A stretch of 12,738 nt of DNA from Synergistaceae bacterium (GCA_009776565.1 WRNQ01000005.1:10711-23448), one strand, 5' to 3'; shown: positions 1-9,020, numbered from the stretch's first letter. Notes: generated by a model from the sequence alone, not told the origin. Numbers and translations are program-made.

Positions 1-159
1 GCCATAGCAGGAAAATTTGATTGGGTAGGGGTTTCGTGTTTTAAAAATCCTTTGGAAGCAATTGACGCTGCAATGAAAGATAATGACTTGGTAATAATTT
101 GCGGAAGCTTATACTTTGTTGGATATATTCGCTCAAAAATACTAAAAGAGGGTAAATGA
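1..159 (+). CDS. folC: Bifunctional folylpolyglutamate / dihydrofolate synthase, C-terminal end only
   Basis: This is the last 52 codons of a gene that begins left of the window. Frame 1 is open from base 1 to a TGA at 157-159. The peptide contains a run of small hydrophobic residues followed by CGSLYFVGYIR, which matches the conserved C-terminal strand of FolC (Mur ligase family, usually 'GSLYLVGEIR'). The 'NPLEAIDAAM...DLVIICGS' stretch also fits the end of the Mur ligase C-terminal domain. FolC adds glutamate to folates in the cytoplasm; some forms also make dihydrofolate. The stop codon directly abuts the pfkA start, which suggests co-transcription and translational coupling. The call rests on a short C-terminal motif, so another Mur-ligase-like protein is possible but less likely. 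Confidence 0.78.
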   Translation, partial: AIAGKFDWVGVSCFKNPLEAIDAAMKDNDLVIICGSLYFVGYIRSKILKEGK

Positions 160-1119
160 ATGAAACGTATAGCCGTATTGACAAGCGGAGGAGATGCTCC
201 AGGCATGAATGCAGCAGTAAGAGCAGTTGCTCGTACTACTCTTTACAATGGGAAAGAGTGTTTTGGAGTTATGCGAGGCTATGAAGGTCTCATAGACGGT
301 GATTTCATATTATTGGACAGAGCTGCGGTTGGAGGGATAATACATCGCGGAGGCACAATTCTCAGGACCGCGAGAAGCCCAAGGTTCATGGAAAAAGAAG
401 GCAGGCAGCAAGCTATTGATAAAATGACGGAAGCGGGAATTGAAGGACTTGTGGTAATTGGAGGAGAGGGATCTTATAGAGGCGCAAAAGAGCTTGACTC
501 TTTGGGATTTCCTGTTATTGGGATCCCGGGTACTATTGACAATGATATTTCAGGGACTGACGAAAGCATTGGTTTTGATACTGCTGTTAATACGGCTTTA
601 GAAGCCGTTATTAGGCTACGCGATACTGCAAGCAGCCATGACAGACTTTTCATCGTTGAAGTTATGGGGCGTAACGCTGGATTCGTGGCGTTGGAAGTTG
701 CTGTTGCCTCAGGAGCGGAATATGTAGTGGTTCCCGAGCTGCCTTTGAGTATTGGGCGTTTGTGTGAGCACCTTAATTACTCTCATAGAAACAAAAAGAG
801 CCATACTCTGATAATTCTTGCCGAAGGAGTTATGTCAGCGGCGGAAATGCGCTCGAAACTCAGTGATACCGGAGGCTATGAATCCCGCGTGACGGTTCTT
901 GGATATATCCAACGCGGAGGGACGCCTACAGCAAAGGATACTATTCTGGCTTCAAGATTTGGAGCATATGCCGCTGAATGCCTTTTCCTGGGGAAATCGG
1001 GATTCATGGTCGGGAACATTAATAACAGATTAGTTTTATCTCCGCTTGAGCGAGCTTGGACAGAGCATAAGGAACTTAACACGGAACTAATGGGTTTAGT
1101 TGAAAAACTGAGCGTATAA
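160..1119 (+). CDS. pfkA: ATP-dependent 6-phosphofructokinase
   Basis: PfkA phosphorylates fructose 6-phosphate to fructose 1,6-bisphosphate, the committed step of glycolysis, in the cytoplasm. At 319 residues it aligns nearly without gaps with the 320-residue E. coli numbering. Visible motifs are GGDAPGMN (10-17), R72, GTIDND (124-129, with catalytic base D127), R162, MGR (169-171), E222, R243 and QRGG (251-254). Gly104 is present, which is typical of ATP-using rather than pyrophosphate-using enzymes. The allosteric ADP/PEP-site residues R21, R25, R154, E187 and K213 are kept, so it is probably allosterically regulated. Two active-site positions are unusual: 103 is Glu (GAG at 466-468) where the family has the Mg-binding Asp, and 249 is Tyr instead of His. 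The start ATG has AGAGGG at 147-152 and follows the folC stop without a gap. Confidence 0.95.
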   Translation: MKRIAVLTSGGDAPGMNAAVRAVARTTLYNGKECFGVMRGYEGLIDGDFILLDRAAVGGIIHRGGTILRTARSPRFMEKEGRQQAIDKMTEAGIEGLVVIGGEGSYRGAKELDSLGFPVIGIPGTIDNDISGTDESIGFDTAVNTALEAVIRLRDTASSHDRLFIVEVMGRNAGFVALEVAVASGAEYVVVPELPLSIGRLCEHLNYSHRNKKSHTLIILAEGVMSAAEMRSKLSDTGGYESRVTVLGYIQRGGTPTAKDTILASRFGAYAAECLFLGKSGFMVGNINNRLVLSPLERAWTEHKELNTELMGLVEKLSV

Positions 1120-1187
1120 GATTTTTCCATGTATTTCCAACTATTTATATGCAATCAAAAGATTCGTCAACCGGGGGATTTGCATTA

Positions 1188-1628
1188 ATGTCTTATAAGA
1201 AGTATTCTTTTTTTGCTGTAGCTATAATTTGTACTTTTACACTGTTGTTTATTTCAGTTTTACTTGTTTACTATTATATAAATATACCAAGCGACACAAT
1301 AATTATTCAAAACGTAGTATTAAGTGATGAAATAGAGAATAAATCCCGTTTGACCGGCACGATTTCCCGTTTTTCCTATGGTACCCGTCAAATGTTCGTA
1401 TTTTTTGACTTCGAAAAAGCTCAAGTTGGGGATAGTATTACGTTGCGTTGGTACTATGGAGATAAAGAAATAAGAAGCGACGTTTATAAACTTGATGAAA
1501 CTTCGGGTTACAGGGTTTTTTGTTTGTTGAAAGAGGATGGTTCTTTATTGCCCAGAGGCGCTTATTCATTAAAAATTATGCAGGGCGATAAAGCGGTGAT
1601 TCCGGAATATGTGTTTAATATATTCTAG
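1188..1628 (+). CDS. Small membrane-anchored protein of unknown function
   Basis: I do not recognise a family for this 146-residue protein. I chose the ATG at 1188 because GGGGG at 1173-1177 lies about ten bases upstream; an in-frame ATG at 1149 has no such site. Residues about 7-30 form one long hydrophobic segment (AVAIICTFTLLFISVLLVYYY), with lysines just before it, so the bulk should face the outside of the inner membrane. The exported part (about 40-146) alternates short beta-like stretches, contains 'ITLRWYYGD' and ends with 'LLPRGAYSLKIMQGD...PEYVFNIF', a pattern typical of immunoglobulin-like or carbohydrate-binding beta-sandwich domains. That fold is an inference from pattern only. 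It sits between pfkA and rho on the same strand with short gaps, probably co-transcribed. My recollection is that a small unknown protein occupies this slot in related genomes. Confidence 0.72.
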   Translation: MSYKKYSFFAVAIICTFTLLFISVLLVYYYINIPSDTIIIQNVVLSDEIENKSRLTGTISRFSYGTRQMFVFFDFEKAQVGDSITLRWYYGDKEIRSDVYKLDETSGYRVFCLLKEDGSLLPRGAYSLKIMQGDKAVIPEYVFNIF

Positions 1629-1677
1629 ATGGGTGGAAATGAAATGTGTAATGCTTTAATTTAGGGGGATTTTATTA

Positions 1678-2955
1678 ATGACCAAAATGGACAACAGATA
1701 CTCATATAGTTTCCTCACATCACAACTCATGACTGATCTCCGGAAAATAGCTAAAGAAATCGGGATTAGTTCTCAATTAACCTCACGCAAAGCGAAAAAT
1801 GATTTGATATTAATTATTTTAAAAGAACAAGCGGAAAGTTTGGGTTATCGTTTTGGTGGAGGGACTCTTGAAATTTTGCCGGAAGGATTTGGTTTTTTAC
1901 GCCCAAACGGACTACTGCCAAGCGATAATGATGTTTATTTATCAGTTTCTCAAATCAGGCGTTTTTTACTTCGTAATGGGGACGTTGTTTTTGGACTGAT
2001 TCGCCAGCCAAGGGAGCAGGAACACTATTCCGCGCTTCTTCGGGTTGACACAGTAAATTTTTCAGATCCGGATTCATCTCGTAAGCGACCTCTTTTTAGC
2101 GCACTAACCCCAATATTTCCAAATATTCCAATAAAGTTAGAAACTAATTCTGAAGAAACAGCAATGAGATTAATGGATATGTTCTCTCCAATTGGCTTTG
2201 GACAGAGAGCTCTTATTGTTTCGCCGCCTAAAGCCGGTAAAACAACCATATTAAAGCGCATAGCCAATGCAATTTCAGTCAACCATACAGACGCTATATT
2301 GATGGTGCTTTTAATTGATGAAAGACCGGAAGAAGTTACGGACATGTCGCGCTCTGTAGACGCGGAAATAATAGCTTCTACTTTTGACAGACCTGCCGAG
2401 GAGCATATCAGGGTTGCTAATCTTGCATTGGAGAAAGCGAAGCGTCTGGCGGAGTCAAAAAAAGATGTAGTTATACTTTTGGATTCTATTACAAGGCTTG
2501 CAAGAGCTTCTAACATGACAGTTCCTCCGTCTGGCCGGACACTTTCGGGAGGATTGGATACGGCCGCACTTTATTTTCCCAAAAAATTTTTTGGCGCCGC
2601 CAGAAACTTTGATGAAGGCGGAAGTCTCACGATTATTGGCACTTCTTTGGTGGAAACCGGCAGCCGGATGGATGATATAATATACGAGGAATTTAAAGGG
2701 ACAGGAAATATGGAACTTCATCTTTCGCGTAAACTTGCAGAACAAAGAACATTTCCTGCTATAGATATTACAAAGTCGGGGACAAGACGTGAAGAACTTT
2801 TGATCCCGGAAAATAATCTTGCAAGAATATGGATGATAAGGAAAAGAATTGTTAGTGTTGACGAATCGGGGGCGCTCAATTTAGTTCTTGACAGACTAAG
2901 ACAAACTCAGAACAATGAAGACTTTATAGCATCAATAAAGATGCCGCCTTCGTAG
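1678..2955 (+). CDS. rho: Transcription termination factor Rho
   Basis: Rho is a ring-shaped hexameric RNA-dependent ATPase that loads on untranslated RNA and releases RNA polymerase. At 425 residues it is close to the E. coli length (419). The order is a Rho_N helical domain (about 15-52), a cold-shock-type RNA-binding domain with GFGFLRP (70-76), then the RecA-like motor. The motor has Walker A PPKAGKTT (183-190), the catalytic-glutamate motif [10 protein letters not shown] (211-220), Walker B VVILLDS (264-270), the Q-loop region [20 protein letters not shown] (291-310) and the R-loop [17 protein letters not shown] (341-357). All key residues I can check are present and there is no large N-terminal insertion. 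The ATG at 1678 has a strong AGGGGG Shine-Dalgarno at 1663-1668. No promoter was evident in the 49-bp gap upstream, so it is probably transcribed with pfkA. Confidence 0.98.
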   Translation: MTKMDNRYSYSFLTSQLMTDLRKIAKEIGISSQLTSRKAKNDLILIILKEQAESLGYRFGGGTLEILPEGFGFLRPNGLLPSDNDVYLSVSQIRRFLLRNGDVVFGLIRQPREQEHYSALLRVDTVNFSDPDSSRKRPLFSALTPIFPNIPIKLETNSEETAMRLMDMFSPIGFGQRALIVSPPKAGKTTILKRIANAISVNHTDAILMVLLIDERPEEVTDMSRSVDAEIIASTFDRPAEEHIRVANLALEKAKRLAESKKDVVILLDSITRLARASNMTVPPSGRTLSGGLDTAALYFPKKFFGAARNFDEGGSLTIIGTSLVETGSRMDDIIYEEFKGTGNMELHLSRKLAEQRTFPAIDITKSGTRREELLIPENNLARIWMIRKRIVSVDESGALNLVLDRLRQTQNNEDFIASIKMPPS

Positions 2956-2977
2956 ACAATACTCGTGTTTTACTTTA

Positions 2978-2986
2978 TGATATAAT
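2978..2986 (+). promoter_or_regulatory. Extended -10 promoter for the LysM/M23 peptidase gene
   Basis: The nine bases TGATATAAT give a perfect TGn motif plus a perfect TATAAT hexamer. No good -35 box lies 16-18 bp upstream, as is common for extended -10 promoters. The predicted transcript start is at about 2993, leaving a leader of about 24 nt before the TTG start at 3017. The box lies only 22 bp after the rho stop, so it gives the peptidase its own start of transcription in addition to any read-through from rho. Confidence 0.6.
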
Positions 2987-3000
2987 TACTCCGTGTCAAT

Positions 3001-3008
3001 GGGAGGGG
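3001..3008 (+). promoter_or_regulatory. Ribosome binding site that fixes a TTG start for the M23 peptidase
   Basis: GGGAGGGG at 3001-3008 is the only good Shine-Dalgarno sequence near the 5' end of this gene. It lies eight bases before TTG at 3017. The upstream in-frame GTG (2993) and ATG (2999) codons sit at or before this site and have no site of their own, so they are poor choices. Confidence 0.7.
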
Positions 3009-3016
3009 ATGTTTGT

Positions 3017-4462
3017 TTGAGATATAATAAACCGAATCGTTCCAGCTTTTATGTGGTAATTTTATGCATGTTCTTTATTTCTGTATCCTTGTTAATATAT
3101 GCAGAAGGACGTTCAGTATTCCATGAAGATGAATTAGACGATACAGATTCATTATATTCCGGGTTTATTGCAGTAGAATTTTCAGATGTATCTCCTGTAA
3201 CACTTATGAGTTCTTTTCTTTCAATAACAAAAGCTTACGCTAATCAGGAAGATGAAGATAAAACCCTTGAAATCCCGTATCTTATTGAACTGGATGCTTT
3301 ATTGCCTGATGACGATTTGTTCAGTTCAATTGAACTGAGCACTTCTGATGATTGGTCTGTTCTTCCAAACGATATGACTATTTCTGATATAGAAGTGCCT
3401 AATGATGATTTGTTACTGCTTGAGAGAACTAATTTCTGGAAAGAATATGTGGTACAGCAAAAAGAAACATTGTCGGATATATCAATGAAGTTTAACGGCA
3501 TATCAATTCAAGACATAGTGCGCGCAAACGAATTAAAGAACCCGAACCAACTTAAGGAAAAACAAATATTATTAGTGCCATTGCATGAGGAATTCATTGA
3601 GGAGACCCTTGAAGAGGTAAGAATAAGAAAAGCGCGGGTAGCAGCTTTAAAAGAGGCGATTATCCCACTTGAAATAAAGAATTATACTGTTCAAGAAGGA
3701 GATAGTTTATGGTCTATAGCAAATTCTATGAACGTAGAGGTTGATACGCTAATAGGATGCAATACTATTGGCAATGTTTTACATCCAAAAGTAGTTTTAC
3801 GTATTCCAAACCAGGATGGCATTTTTTATAAGATAAAGTCAGGAGATACTGTTGAAAAAATAGCTGCTTTATATAAAGTGCAGGTTGACAGGATTAAAAA
3901 TGTAAATCCTACGTTGGAATTGTCGTCTCTTAAACCAGGATCAGAATTGTTTATTCCGGGCGCCCGCATAGAGGCTGCCAGCCCAAAAGAAGAGAAGAGC
4001 AATAAAACGGCAGGCAAAACAAACACTCGTAATCAGAGTTCTAAATCAGGTAAAAGTAACGTAAAAGATAGCAGTTTCGGCAGTTTCAGATGGCCGGTTG
4101 CCGGCAAGATATCGAGCCCGTTTGGTTGGAGGCGTCATCCGATTACACGCAGGAATGATTTCCATTCTGCCCTTGATATAAGAGCTGCGCGCGGCACGCC
4201 AATTAAGGCAAGTAACGGCGGACAAGTGGCATATGCCGGCTGGATGAGCGGATATGGTAAAGTTGTTGTCGTTCAGCATTCAAATGGATACTCTACATTG
4301 TATGGACATTGCTCATCCATTTCAGTAAATAAAGGGCAATATGTTTCTGCGGGTGAAGTTATTGGTCGGGTTGGATCTACAGGGCGCGCTACGGGACCGC
4401 ATGTCCATTTCGAGTTACGCCAGGGAAATCGCCCAGTTAACCCTTTACAATACTTAAGATAG
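3017..4462 (+). CDS. Membrane-anchored murein peptidase with three LysM domains and an M23 catalytic domain
   Basis: A cell-wall enzyme that should cut peptide bonds in peptidoglycan outside the inner membrane. With the TTG start at 3017 (481 aa) the order is as follows. A hydrophobic signal or anchor lies at about 10-28. A long acidic, Ser-rich low-complexity region follows at about 36-135. LysM domains lie at about 144-188, 222-264 and 271-315; the last two carry the typical 'V..GDSLW' or 'SGDTVEKI' openings. A Lys/Ser-rich linker spans 318-356, and an M23 domain spans 358-481. The M23 zinc ligands are visible as H383 and D387 (in FHSALDIR) and H464 (in GPHVHFE), with H431 in YGH, so it is expected to be catalytically competent, unlike the degenerate EnvC/NlpD activators. 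The E. coli homologue type is MepM/NlpD-like. It is preceded by its own extended -10 promoter and followed by a non-coding region. Confidence 0.92.
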   Translation: MRYNKPNRSSFYVVILCMFFISVSLLIYAEGRSVFHEDELDDTDSLYSGFIAVEFSDVSPVTLMSSFLSITKAYANQEDEDKTLEIPYLIELDALLPDDDLFSSIELSTSDDWSVLPNDMTISDIEVPNDDLLLLERTNFWKEYVVQQKETLSDISMKFNGISIQDIVRANELKNPNQLKEKQILLVPLHEEFIEETLEEVRIRKARVAALKEAIIPLEIKNYTVQEGDSLWSIANSMNVEVDTLIGCNTIGNVLHPKVVLRIPNQDGIFYKIKSGDTVEKIAALYKVQVDRIKNVNPTLELSSLKPGSELFIPGARIEAASPKEEKSNKTAGKTNTRNQSSKSGKSNVKDSSFGSFRWPVAGKISSPFGWRRHPITRRNDFHSALDIRAARGTPIKASNGGQVAYAGWMSGYGKVVVVQHSNGYSTLYGHCSSISVNKGQYVSAGEVIGRVGSTGRATGPHVHFELRQGNRPVNPLQYLR

Positions 4463-4620
4463 ACGTACATTTCTACGTTGGGACAAAGCGGCTTCGGAGG
4501 AGCGCGCAAGCGATATATTTTATACAACTTGCCGTAAGCAGGTATACAGAACAAGGAGGCAGGCAGGCGTTATTTTGCTCCTCCAGAAATGACTTTTAAT
4601 TGGAATATTATTGTTGGGGC
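4463..4620 (+). other. Non-coding stretch with inverted repeats between the peptidase gene and the pyrG promoter
   Basis: No convincing ORF lies here. It holds GGAGGAGC at 4496-4503, which is perfectly complementary to GCTCCTCC at 4577-4584 (8 bp, 73-base loop). Inside it is a small hairpin, ACTTGC (4527-4532) with GCAGGT (4538-4543), one wobble pair and a CGTAA loop. GGAGG at 4555-4559 can also pair with CCTCC at 4580-4584, so two partners compete for the same strand. A purine-rich AGGCAGGCAGGC repeat follows at about 4557-4568. I saw no tRNA, SRP, 6S or T-box signature and no classical terminator with a T-run after the peptidase gene. It may be a structured 3' UTR or a small RNA. Confidence 0.4.
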
Positions 4621-4635
4621 TATAATAAAAGTGGG
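4621..4635 (+). promoter_or_regulatory. pyrG promoter -10 box and GGGC transcription start
   Basis: A perfect TATAAT hexamer is at 4621-4626. A weak -35-like TTGGAA lies at 4600-4605, with a short 15-bp spacer. The base at the usual start distance, seven bases after the hexamer, is G4633, giving a transcript that begins GGGC. In Bacillus subtilis the pyrG transcript also begins GGGC, and this context supports CTP-sensed reiterative addition of G. The promoter is called from the -10 and position alone; the -35 is poor. Confidence 0.5.
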
Positions 4636-4683
4636 CGGGGATGTCCTTACAATTTGTGTAAACGGCTTCATCACAATATGTAG

Positions 4684-6339
<1,656 letters not shown>

Positions 6340-6340
6340 T

Positions 6341-7348
6341 ATGAAAGTAAAAATAATATTGTTATTGATTTTTATTCAGTTTGTTTTGGTTTCATCAGCA
6401 TATTCTGCGGAGGATACAGGCTCTACTATTGCACAAATGGATCAGGCTGAAATTATTATATATGGAGAAAGCAGACGCGGAGGTTTAATAGACAGACTAA
6501 ACGAATTAGAGAGAGTTCTTTTTGGAAGAAGCCTTCCGGGTACTTTATCTGAAAGACAAATGCAATTGGTTAGTTTTATTAAAACCGGCAATGCAGATCA
6601 GCCATCGTTGTTATTTAAATTGGGAGTGGCCGAATGGGCAGTTTCTCAATCAATTCAGCCTTTTCTACCTGCGCTAGGACGTTTGCAGAAACTTGAGCAG
6701 GAATTAGACGACGCGATTCAGGAAGGGCGACCAATTGCAATGCGTGTAGAACGTATTTTATCGTTGCTTTTTACAGATATTGTCACTCAAACCGAAATTG
6801 AAGTTTCCAGCGACAAAGTTATAAGGGCAAAAATTCTTGAAGACATAGGTCCCGGCAAATCCAGAAAAGGTGATAGTGTTAAAATTGAGCTTATGGAAGA
6901 TTTTATAATAGATAATTTCCTTATAGCGCCTAGAGGGAGCCGTATAGTGTCCGAAATAGCAAGCGTTACAAGACCGGGAGCTTTTGGCAGGGCTGGTGAA
7001 GTGCGACTTGAGTTTAAATACCTTCAAATACTTGGGCCGGAAGAACCTAAAGTAAAACTTGCAGATGATAAAAAACTTGGCGGAACCGGAGAAAAAAATA
7101 TAGTGGCGGCAGTTGGGTCAAGTATGATTGGCGCTGCTTTGTTGGGTCCATTAGGGCTGGCGACAGGATTGCTTATAAGAGGGGACAGTCTGGATGTTAA
7201 CGCGGAAACCCAGTTTTACGTTCAGCAGGCTGAAGGCGCCAGAATGTCGGTATTTCCTATTCCGGCAAGCTTAAATAGAAATGCTGATCAGAGCGATAGA
7301 GTTGACGCCGATGATTCGGATGAAATAATCATCCTTGATAATCCTTAA
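6341..7348 (+). CDS. Secreted or periplasmic protein of unknown function with a glycine-rich hydrophobic segment
   Basis: I do not recognise a named family. The ATG at 6341 is set by AGGAG at 6327-6331 and gives 335 residues. Residues 1-23 look like a Sec signal peptide (KVKIILLLIFIQFVLVSSA, with a likely cut near AYS/A). The N-terminal part has 'AEIIIYGESRRGGLIDRLNELERVLFG' (37-62), an IYG...RL..LE..LFG pattern that recalls short repeats in other bacterial surface proteins. An all-beta-looking stretch follows at about 150-232, with 'APRGSRIVSEIASVTRPGAFGRAGEVRLEF'. A Gly/Ala/Leu-rich hydrophobic segment at about 254-279 (GSSMIGAALLGPLGLATGLL) has glycine-zipper spacing and could insert in a membrane. 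The tail is acidic. It starts one base after the pyrG stop and precedes another secreted unknown and lptC, so an outer-envelope role is likely but unproven. Confidence 0.75.
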   Translation: MKVKIILLLIFIQFVLVSSAYSAEDTGSTIAQMDQAEIIIYGESRRGGLIDRLNELERVLFGRSLPGTLSERQMQLVSFIKTGNADQPSLLFKLGVAEWAVSQSIQPFLPALGRLQKLEQELDDAIQEGRPIAMRVERILSLLFTDIVTQTEIEVSSDKVIRAKILEDIGPGKSRKGDSVKIELMEDFIIDNFLIAPRGSRIVSEIASVTRPGAFGRAGEVRLEFKYLQILGPEEPKVKLADDKKLGGTGEKNIVAAVGSSMIGAALLGPLGLATGLLIRGDSLDVNAETQFYVQQAEGARMSVFPIPASLNRNADQSDRVDADDSDEIIILDNP

Positions 7349-7369
7349 AGTTTTATGTAAAATTTGGCG

Positions 7370-8455
7370 ATGAAAATTAAATCAAGTCGTCACTGTTTAA
7401 AAAGATTTTGCAGTATTATATTTATACTCGCGTTCTTTTTTTCGGCGTTTGCATGGGCTTCCCCGATTGAAGACGTTGTTACCTCTCTTGAAAATTGGAC
7501 GTCATTTCATTGGGGCAAGGATTGCTTCATTTGGATAGTGCACTATTCAGATGAAATTATTGGTCCATGGGTCGATACGGAAGCAATGAGAGCCGGCTTT
7601 AATGAGAAACAAAAAGATGAGTATAGTAAAGCTTTTATATCAGAACTTCGTTTGGATGAAGCTGAGCCGTTTCTTGTTTCAATATATGCTTTCGGGCAAA
7701 ATCCGCTTGAGTTCAGACCATTTGGAGATAATATATCTTTAATAAATTCCGATGGAGACAGATTCAAACCGATAAGCTACGAAAGGGTGTTTGATAATCC
7801 AATTTCAGGAATGGTTCAAGGGCTGGTGTTTTTTAAAAAGCAATCAAATAAGAATTTTACTTTGTCGTTGCGAGGGACAGGAGTATTTGATGAAAGGATT
7901 TTTTCATTCCAGAATCAAGATAGGAATGTAGTTTATGAAAGTCCTCCAATTATTGCTTCCAACCCAAGGCAAGAAGACCTTATTGTTATAGATATGCCGC
8001 CAATACGACCTCCGGCCAGGGAAGAGATTAAAAAGGAAGAAGATTTAGAAGTTATTCCTATAGTAATAGAAGACAATTTCAAAATTGAAGACTCGCCTGC
8101 TTCTATCGACAATGTGATTGATAATCAAATTAAACAAGATAGTAATAATTTGTATATCTCCAAGGAAAAGGCGCTGCAAAATTTTATAAATTCCTGGATA
8201 GCGAATGATATTCCGGCTATGTATGATATGCTTTCAGCAGAAACACGTAAAATGTATTCGTTAGCATCTTTTGAAAAAGAGGTTAGAAAATCGGCTGATT
8301 TCAGAAGAGGATTACTTAGCGGGTATAAAATAGACTGGGTTGGGGAAGAAAGGGCAAGAGTAACAACGACAAAAAGGTTGTTGGTAATGAGAACTCTGAT
8401 AAACAGGACTTTGGGAGTTGTTAGAATAGGTAAGGAATGGTTAATTGTCTGGTAA
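7370..8455 (+). CDS. Secreted protein of unknown function with a possible NTF2-like C-terminal domain, just upstream of lptC
   Basis: I do not recognise a named family. The ATG at 7370 gives 361 residues; a TTG at 7364 in the same frame is possible, and neither has a clear Shine-Dalgarno sequence, so the start is uncertain and may depend on coupling to the gene 21 bp upstream. Residues 1-30 form a Sec-type signal peptide (basic start, hydrophobic IIFILAFFFSAF, likely cut after AWA). A mixed alpha/beta domain follows at about 33-182 with many aromatic residues. A Pro/Asp/Glu-rich linker at about 190-262 should be flexible. The last 100 residues (ALQNFINSWIANDIPAMYDM... to GVVRIGKEWLIVW) fit the helix-then-sheet pattern of NTF2-like domains, including the closing 'G.EWLI' strand. 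It overlaps lptC by 11 bp, so the two are probably translationally coupled. Confidence 0.75.
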   Translation: MKIKSSRHCLKRFCSIIFILAFFFSAFAWASPIEDVVTSLENWTSFHWGKDCFIWIVHYSDEIIGPWVDTEAMRAGFNEKQKDEYSKAFISELRLDEAEPFLVSIYAFGQNPLEFRPFGDNISLINSDGDRFKPISYERVFDNPISGMVQGLVFFKKQSNKNFTLSLRGTGVFDERIFSFQNQDRNVVYESPPIIASNPRQEDLIVIDMPPIRPPAREEIKKEEDLEVIPIVIEDNFKIEDSPASIDNVIDNQIKQDSNNLYISKEKALQNFINSWIANDIPAMYDMLSAETRKMYSLASFEKEVRKSADFRRGLLSGYKIDWVGEERARVTTTKRLLVMRTLINRTLGVVRIGKEWLIVW

Positions 8456-9020
8456 AACATATATAAAAAAAATAAATAAGATCCTTATATGGGGAGTTAC
8501 AATATCATTTGTAATAATGATAATAATTTATTTAATGCATGATGTAAAATTGAATATAGAAACAGCTAAACTTGGTTTAAATAACGCCCCAGAAATCAGG
8601 ATAGAAAATATTAAATTTGAACGCGATATGTTTGGATCTCTTTGGAAAATCAGTATTCCAAGCCTTGAAAGGCAAAAAGAAGTTGTGAAAATAGTATCCA
8701 TTGATATTTTCAGGGAGTTTCCAAATGGTGACGCCTGGGAAATTACCGGATACAATGGAGAATATATAGAAAGCTCTGAAACGGCTACACTTAATGATAT
8801 TTCAGGTCATTTGGTTGTAGATGGTCGTGCTTACGAAATATATGCGCCTGAAGCTTCATGGGAAAAAAGCGGTGATTACGTAGTACTTTCAAAAGGAGCT
8901 GCAGTAAACGGAGAATTCGGCAGTATGTCAGCCGATAGAGCTAATATTGAAGCCGGTAATTTACTTACTATTGAAGGAGGAGAAATTGTTTGGAACTTTT
9001 CAAGCTACGACACAAGATAA
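8445..9020 (+). CDS. lptC: LptC-like lipopolysaccharide export protein
   Basis: LptC is a single-span inner-membrane protein whose periplasmic beta-jellyroll passes lipopolysaccharide from the LptB2FG pump to LptA. The 191-residue length fits exactly. One membrane segment lies at about 11-31 (NKILIWGVTISFVIMIIIYLM), followed by a beta-rich domain. Typical of the family are 'SLWKISIPSLERQ' and the 'ATLNDISGHLVVDGRAYEIYAPEASWEKSGDYVVLSKGAAVNGEFGSMSADRANIE' section, where paired strands build the jellyroll and end in a conserved A-x-x-A pattern. The start is TTG at 8445, supported by AAGGA at 8432-8436, and lies within the previous gene. The 3' end overlaps lptD by 31 bp. Sequence is divergent in this family, so the call leans on architecture plus the adjacent lptD. 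Confidence 0.72.
   Translation: MSGKTYIKKINKILIWGVTISFVIMIIIYLMHDVKLNIETAKLGLNNAPEIRIENIKFERDMFGSLWKISIPSLERQKEVVKIVSIDIFREFPNGDAWEITGYNGEYIESSETATLNDISGHLVVDGRAYEIYAPEASWEKSGDYVVLSKGAAVNGEFGSMSADRANIEAGNLLTIEGGEIVWNFSSYDTR
8974..8982 (+). promoter_or_regulatory. Strong ribosome binding site for lptD inside lptC
   Basis: AAGGAGGAG at 8974-8982 is a near-ideal Shine-Dalgarno sequence inside the lptC coding region. It lies seven bases before TTG at 8990, which fixes that codon as the lptD start and accounts for the 31-bp overlap. Confidence 0.75.

Noticed and set aside
1149..1187. Upstream ATG at 1149 for the small membrane protein
   Set aside because: There is no ribosome binding site before it, while GGGGG at 1173-1177 is well placed for ATG at 1188, which puts the membrane segment near the N-terminus.
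2953..2986. TAGACA at 2953-2958 as the -35 of the peptidase promoter
   Set aside because: The hexamer is a good match, but the spacer to TATAAT is 22 bp, well outside the normal range. The extended -10 explains the site better.
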